From: DAOMNN01 sp964404505
GTDB lineage: Bacteria > Pseudomonadota > Gammaproteobacteria > Burkholderiales > Rhodocyclaceae
Direction of reading: 5' to 3'
Assembly: GCA_964404505.1 (NCBI GenBank)
Contig: CAYOKH010000015.1
Span: forward strand, 1-36,116
Length of the DNA: 36,116 bases
Under the pieces are notes generated by a model. It searched no databases. It was not told the origin of the DNA and saw only the letters and a list, made by a program, of their open reading frames with translations. Positions 33,788 to 36,116 of this stretch are shown here, one piece after another. A program made the translations under genes and the position numbers. How positions within the stretch are numbered: the first letter of the stretch is position 1; every line of letters begins with the position of its first letter.

Positions 33788-34339
33788 GGCCTTGACCGGC
33801 CGCTTGGCGAGCTTGCGTTGCAGGGTACGCCGATGCATTCTCAGGGCACGCGCGGTCTTGGAGATATTTCCGCCGTTTTCCGCCAGCACCCGTTGAAGGT
33901 GCTCCCACTCCAGCCTGTCCATGGACATCGGCTGATCCGGCGCCACGTCTCCGATCACCACTTCGCCAGCCATCAATGCCTTGACGATCGCCTCGACCTC
34001 GGCCGGCTTCGCAAGGTACTGCGTGGCACCCAGCTTTACCGCATCCACGGCGGTCGTGATGCTCGCATACCCCGTCAGCACAAGAATTCGCGCGTCCGGA
34101 TTGGCACGCAGGAGAGGCTGAATGAGCCTCAGCCCGGATTCACCCGCGAGGTTGAGGTCCAGAACGACGAATTCCGGCTCATGAAGTGCGGCCAATTCGA
34201 GCGCTTCCGCGGCGCCGTAGGCGCTGAACACGGTAAAGCCGCGCTGACCAAGCGCGCGTGTGAGTACCCGATTGAAGGCAGGATCATCGTCGATGAGCAG
34301 CAGTACGTGCTGCTGCGCTTCGGCTGCGATTTCGTTCAT
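33785..34339 (-). CDS. regA: RegA/PrrA/ActR-type redox response regulator
   Basis: A 184-aa response regulator. The receiver has the acidic cluster DDD at 17-19, phospho-acceptor Asp61 (VLDLNLAGESG) and LTGYASITTAVDAVKLGATQYLAKP. The Fis-type helix-turn-helix at the C-terminus (NISKTARALRMHRRTLQRKLAKR) closely follows the highly conserved RegA/PrrA/ActR/RegR pattern. It overlaps the sensor gene by four nt (ATGA). Such regulators control respiration, nitrogen fixation and denitrification, so the adjacent probable nosZ is a likely target. Confidence 0.9.
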   Translation of the reverse strand: MNEIAAEAQQHVLLLIDDDPAFNRVLTRALGQRGFTVFSAYGAAEALELAALHEPEFVVLDLNLAGESGLRLIQPLLRANPDARILVLTGYASITTAVDAVKLGATQYLAKPAEVEAIVKALMAGEVVIGDVAPDQPMSMDRLEWEHLQRVLAENGGNISKTARALRMHRRTLQRKLAKRPVKA

Positions 34340-35628
34340 GTCTGAATCTGCTCCAGCGGAAGTTCAATGCGCGCCACCGTGCCACCCCCCGCCCGTGCAC
34401 TGAAAGACAGATTCCCGTCATAGCGGTCGAGCGCTGCCCGCGCCAGGAAGAGCCCGATTCCCATGCCCGCCGGGCGATCATCCAAGGGCGAACTGCCGAG
34501 CGAGCTGCGCAGTGCCTCGGCAACCCCGGGACCGCGATCCCGAACCTCGACAAACAGTGACGTGCCCGAGAGCCCTGCTTCGACCTCGACCGGGTCGGGA
34601 CTCGCGTCCGCAGCGTTGTTGATCAGCGTGTGCAGGGCCTGACCGAGCGTGGCGTCGACAACGATGCCCAGTTCGTCCAGCGACGCACTGCAGACCAGCA
34701 CGGCACGCGAATGCGGGCGCTGCTCCCGCCATCGCGCAATCCCCTGTTCCAGCCAGGATCGTACCGTGCGTGCGCTTCCGCCTTCCGCTCGCAGATTGCC
34801 GGCCCTGGCAGTGAGCATTGCCAGGGTCTGCCTGCAATGATCTATCTGGTCGCTCATCAGTTCGACATCGGCACGGGCATCCGGGTCGATCCGGTCGCTC
34901 CTGCGCAGTTCGTCGACCAGAATGCGCAGCGTTCCGAGCGGCGTGCCGAGATTGTGTGCCGCGCCGGCGGCAAGATTGCCGAGCGCCACGATGCGTTCGT
35001 CACGTACGCGCGACTCGCGTGCATCGGCCAGCGCCCGCTCCTGTGCGCGCAGCGCCGACGTCATGCGCAGGACGAAACCCACGATCACGCAGGCCGAAAG
35101 GGAGAATGTGAGCCACATCCCCGAAAGGTGCCAGTGGGCAGCCATGGCTGCGTCATCGAGGCGGATCGGATGGTTGTAGTTCCACAACACGGAGTATGCC
35201 ACCACCGCAATTCCGGCGATGACCCACGCCTGCATGGCCGGAAGCACCATGGCACCGATTGCCACCAGCGGCAATAGCAGGGAAATCAGCGGGTTGGTCG
35301 CACCCCCGGCAAAATACAGGAAAGCACTCCAGCCAATGACGTCGACGCACAACTGGAGAAACGGCAGCGCGGATGGCAGGTCGGGCCGGGCGCCGAGCAC
35401 GGAGAGGCTGAAGAGATTGACGGCGGCCATCGCGAGCGCGACGGAAAGCAGCGGCCCGACCGGAACGGACAGCCCCAGCACGGGCGGCAGCGCGAGCGCC
35501 GAGAACAGCATCGCAGACACCGACAGCCATCGCAGCATGATCAGTCGCCTGATCTGGAGTGCAATGAGCTCAGACGCTTCCTTCGAGTCGTCCACCGCGC
35601 GTTCCATGCACGGATTATTGCCGAACAT
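34336..35628 (-). CDS. regB: RegB/PrrB/ActS-type redox sensor kinase
   Basis: A 430-aa membrane histidine kinase with about six N-terminal helices (about 30-190). The quinone-site heptad is GGATNPL (108-114), as in RegB. The H-box is AAGAAHNLGTPLGTLR (His225), and the redox-active cysteine of RegB has a counterpart at Cys265 (DQIDHCRQTL). ATP-binding segments NNAADASPD, DRGPGV and GMGIGLFLA follow. The start is uncertain between 35628 and Met8 at 35607; neither has a strong ribosome site. Confidence 0.9.
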   Translation of the reverse strand: MFGNNPCMERAVDDSKEASELIALQIRRLIMLRWLSVSAMLFSALALPPVLGLSVPVGPLLSVALAMAAVNLFSLSVLGARPDLPSALPFLQLCVDVIGWSAFLYFAGGATNPLISLLLPLVAIGAMVLPAMQAWVIAGIAVVAYSVLWNYNHPIRLDDAAMAAHWHLSGMWLTFSLSACVIVGFVLRMTSALRAQERALADARESRVRDERIVALGNLAAGAAHNLGTPLGTLRILVDELRRSDRIDPDARADVELMSDQIDHCRQTLAMLTARAGNLRAEGGSARTVRSWLEQGIARWREQRPHSRAVLVCSASLDELGIVVDATLGQALHTLINNAADASPDPVEVEAGLSGTSLFVEVRDRGPGVAEALRSSLGSSPLDDRPAGMGIGLFLARAALDRYDGNLSFSARAGGGTVARIELPLEQIQT

Positions 35629-35776
35629 GCCGGTTCTGGCGAGGCGGGCAAGAGCGCCCGGGCCAATCGGCCGGTCACCCCTGGCCGAAGCGGCCCGTGA
35701 AAGTTTGCCTGCACATGTCGAGATCCTTGTGCGGTACGCGCATTTCCTGCCCGATCGTCATCGAACAGTTCAACTT

Positions 35777-35790
35777 TTGTCCTAAGTCAA
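35777..35790. promoter_or_regulatory. FNR/Dnr-like box before probable nosZ
   Basis: TTGTC-CTAA-GTCAA matches the FNR/Dnr dyad with one mismatch (T for A in the first half). Its centre is 41.5 nt before position 35825, and a TAAAGT hexamer at 35814-35819 is exactly where a class II activated promoter would need its -10. Confidence 0.7.
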
Positions 35791-35825
35791 AGAACTCGCT
35801 TGAGCCTGTCCAGTAAAGTACTGGT

Positions 35826-35840
35826 GCGACAAAACGCCGC
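35826..35840. promoter_or_regulatory. RegA/RegR-like box
   Basis: GCGACAAAACGCCGC fits the GNGRCR....GNCGC framework of RegA/RegR boxes, except that AA replaces the central TT. It would lie at the predicted transcription start of the probable nosZ, close to the regBA genes themselves. Confidence 0.4.
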
Positions 35841-35963
35841 AGCGTCAAAACCCCGCAGCCAGAACAATGCATTTGCGGTCGCCGTGCGAGACCGATCAAC
35901 GCGATCGCACCCCGAACGGAGCCCGGAAAACATCGATCACCTGTAATGACGGAGTCAATCACC

Positions 35964-36116
35964 ATGAGTCAAGATCTGACCAGACCGCTCGACGTGCAGC
36001 CCGACCCGAGCCGCCGGAAGTTTCTGAATACCGCAGCCATCGTCGGCCTTTCCGGTGCCGGGTTGTCGATCGGGCTGGCGGGCTGCAAGCAGGAACAGGC
36101 TGCCGCACCGGCCCCG
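35964..36116 (+). CDS. nosZ: Tat-signal protein start, probable nitrous-oxide reductase (partial)
   Basis: Only the first 51 codons are in the window. They show a twin-arginine signal (SRRKFLN, residues 16-22), a hydrophobic core and a lipobox-like LAGC, followed by a Lys/Gln/Ala/Pro-rich linker (KQEQAAAPAP). NosZ of some betaproteobacterial denitrifiers begins this way, and the FNR/Dnr box and neighbouring regulators agree. GGAG stands about ten nt before the ATG. The catalytic copper motifs lie beyond the edge, so another Tat-exported lipoprotein cannot be excluded. Confidence 0.55.
   Translation, partial: MSQDLTRPLDVQPDPSRRKFLNTAAIVGLSGAGLSIGLAGCKQEQAAAPAP

Larger units (their letters stand above)
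35629..35963. other. Intergenic region between regB and probable nosZ
   Basis: This 335-bp gap holds the promoters of two divergent units. For the plus strand it contains an FNR/Dnr-like box (35777-35790), a -10-like TAAAGT (35814-35819) and a RegA-like box (35826-35840). About 138 nt of leader would lie between the predicted start point and the start codon. I recognise no gene in it. Confidence 0.6.

Overview
The window is GC-rich, densely packed bacterial DNA, most likely from a denitrifying betaproteobacterium of the Rhodocyclales (Thauera/Azoarcus/Aromatoleum type). That placement is an inference. It rests on a NarX/NarL pair, a Dnr-type Crp/Fnr regulator, NsrR, NnrS and a probable nosZ start, together with an aerobic 2-aminobenzoyl-CoA pathway of the kind described in Azoarcus evansii. 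I saw no tRNA, rRNA, insertion sequence, CRISPR array or phage gene.

Region 1 (1-7.8 kb) is housekeeping and redox functions: a sorAB-like sulfite dehydrogenase pair (minus), a cytochrome b561/YceI pair (plus), a thioredoxin-CcdA/DsbD-like fusion and a pterin carbinolamine dehydratase (minus), a BaiN/YhiN flavoprotein (plus) and an MFS transporter (minus).

Region 2 (7.9-20.5 kb) is a nitrogen-oxide regulation and nitrosative-stress island. It holds a perfect FNR/Dnr box in front of a hemerythrin / DUF2249 / 12-TM membrane protein operon, then a Dnr-like regulator and a second perfect FNR/Dnr box before narX-narL. A solitary hemerythrin follows, then a second trio (DUF2249 / hemerythrin / NnrS) divergent from nsrR. 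The region ends with a minus-strand set made of a MIP18/DUF59 protein, an NnrS-like membrane protein, an uncharacterised AGHSCP-motif protein and serA. Two minus-strand promoters (before DUF2249 and before the MIP18 gene) each carry an NsrR-like operator over the -10 element.

Region 3 (20.6-33.8 kb) is a tryptophan/anthranilate catabolic cluster. One long minus-strand operon encodes a 2-aminobenzoyl-CoA monooxygenase/reductase, an SDR, an enoyl-CoA hydratase, an acyl-CoA dehydrogenase, KynB, KynU, KynA, a Rid-family protein and a Gfo/Idh/MocA-SAF oxidoreductase that carries an apparent +1 frameshift. Upstream lie a further atypical SDR (minus) and, divergently, 2-aminobenzoate-CoA ligase followed by a MarR regulator (plus). 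Together they would convert tryptophan via kynurenine and anthranilate to 2-aminobenzoyl-CoA and then through a beta-oxidation-like route.

Region 4 (33.8-36.1 kb) encodes a RegB/RegA (PrrBA/ActSR)-type redox two-component system on the minus strand. It is divergent from the first 51 codons of a Tat-signal protein that is probably nitrous-oxide reductase. The spacer between them has a one-mismatch FNR/Dnr box at class II spacing from a -10 element and a RegA/RegR-like box.
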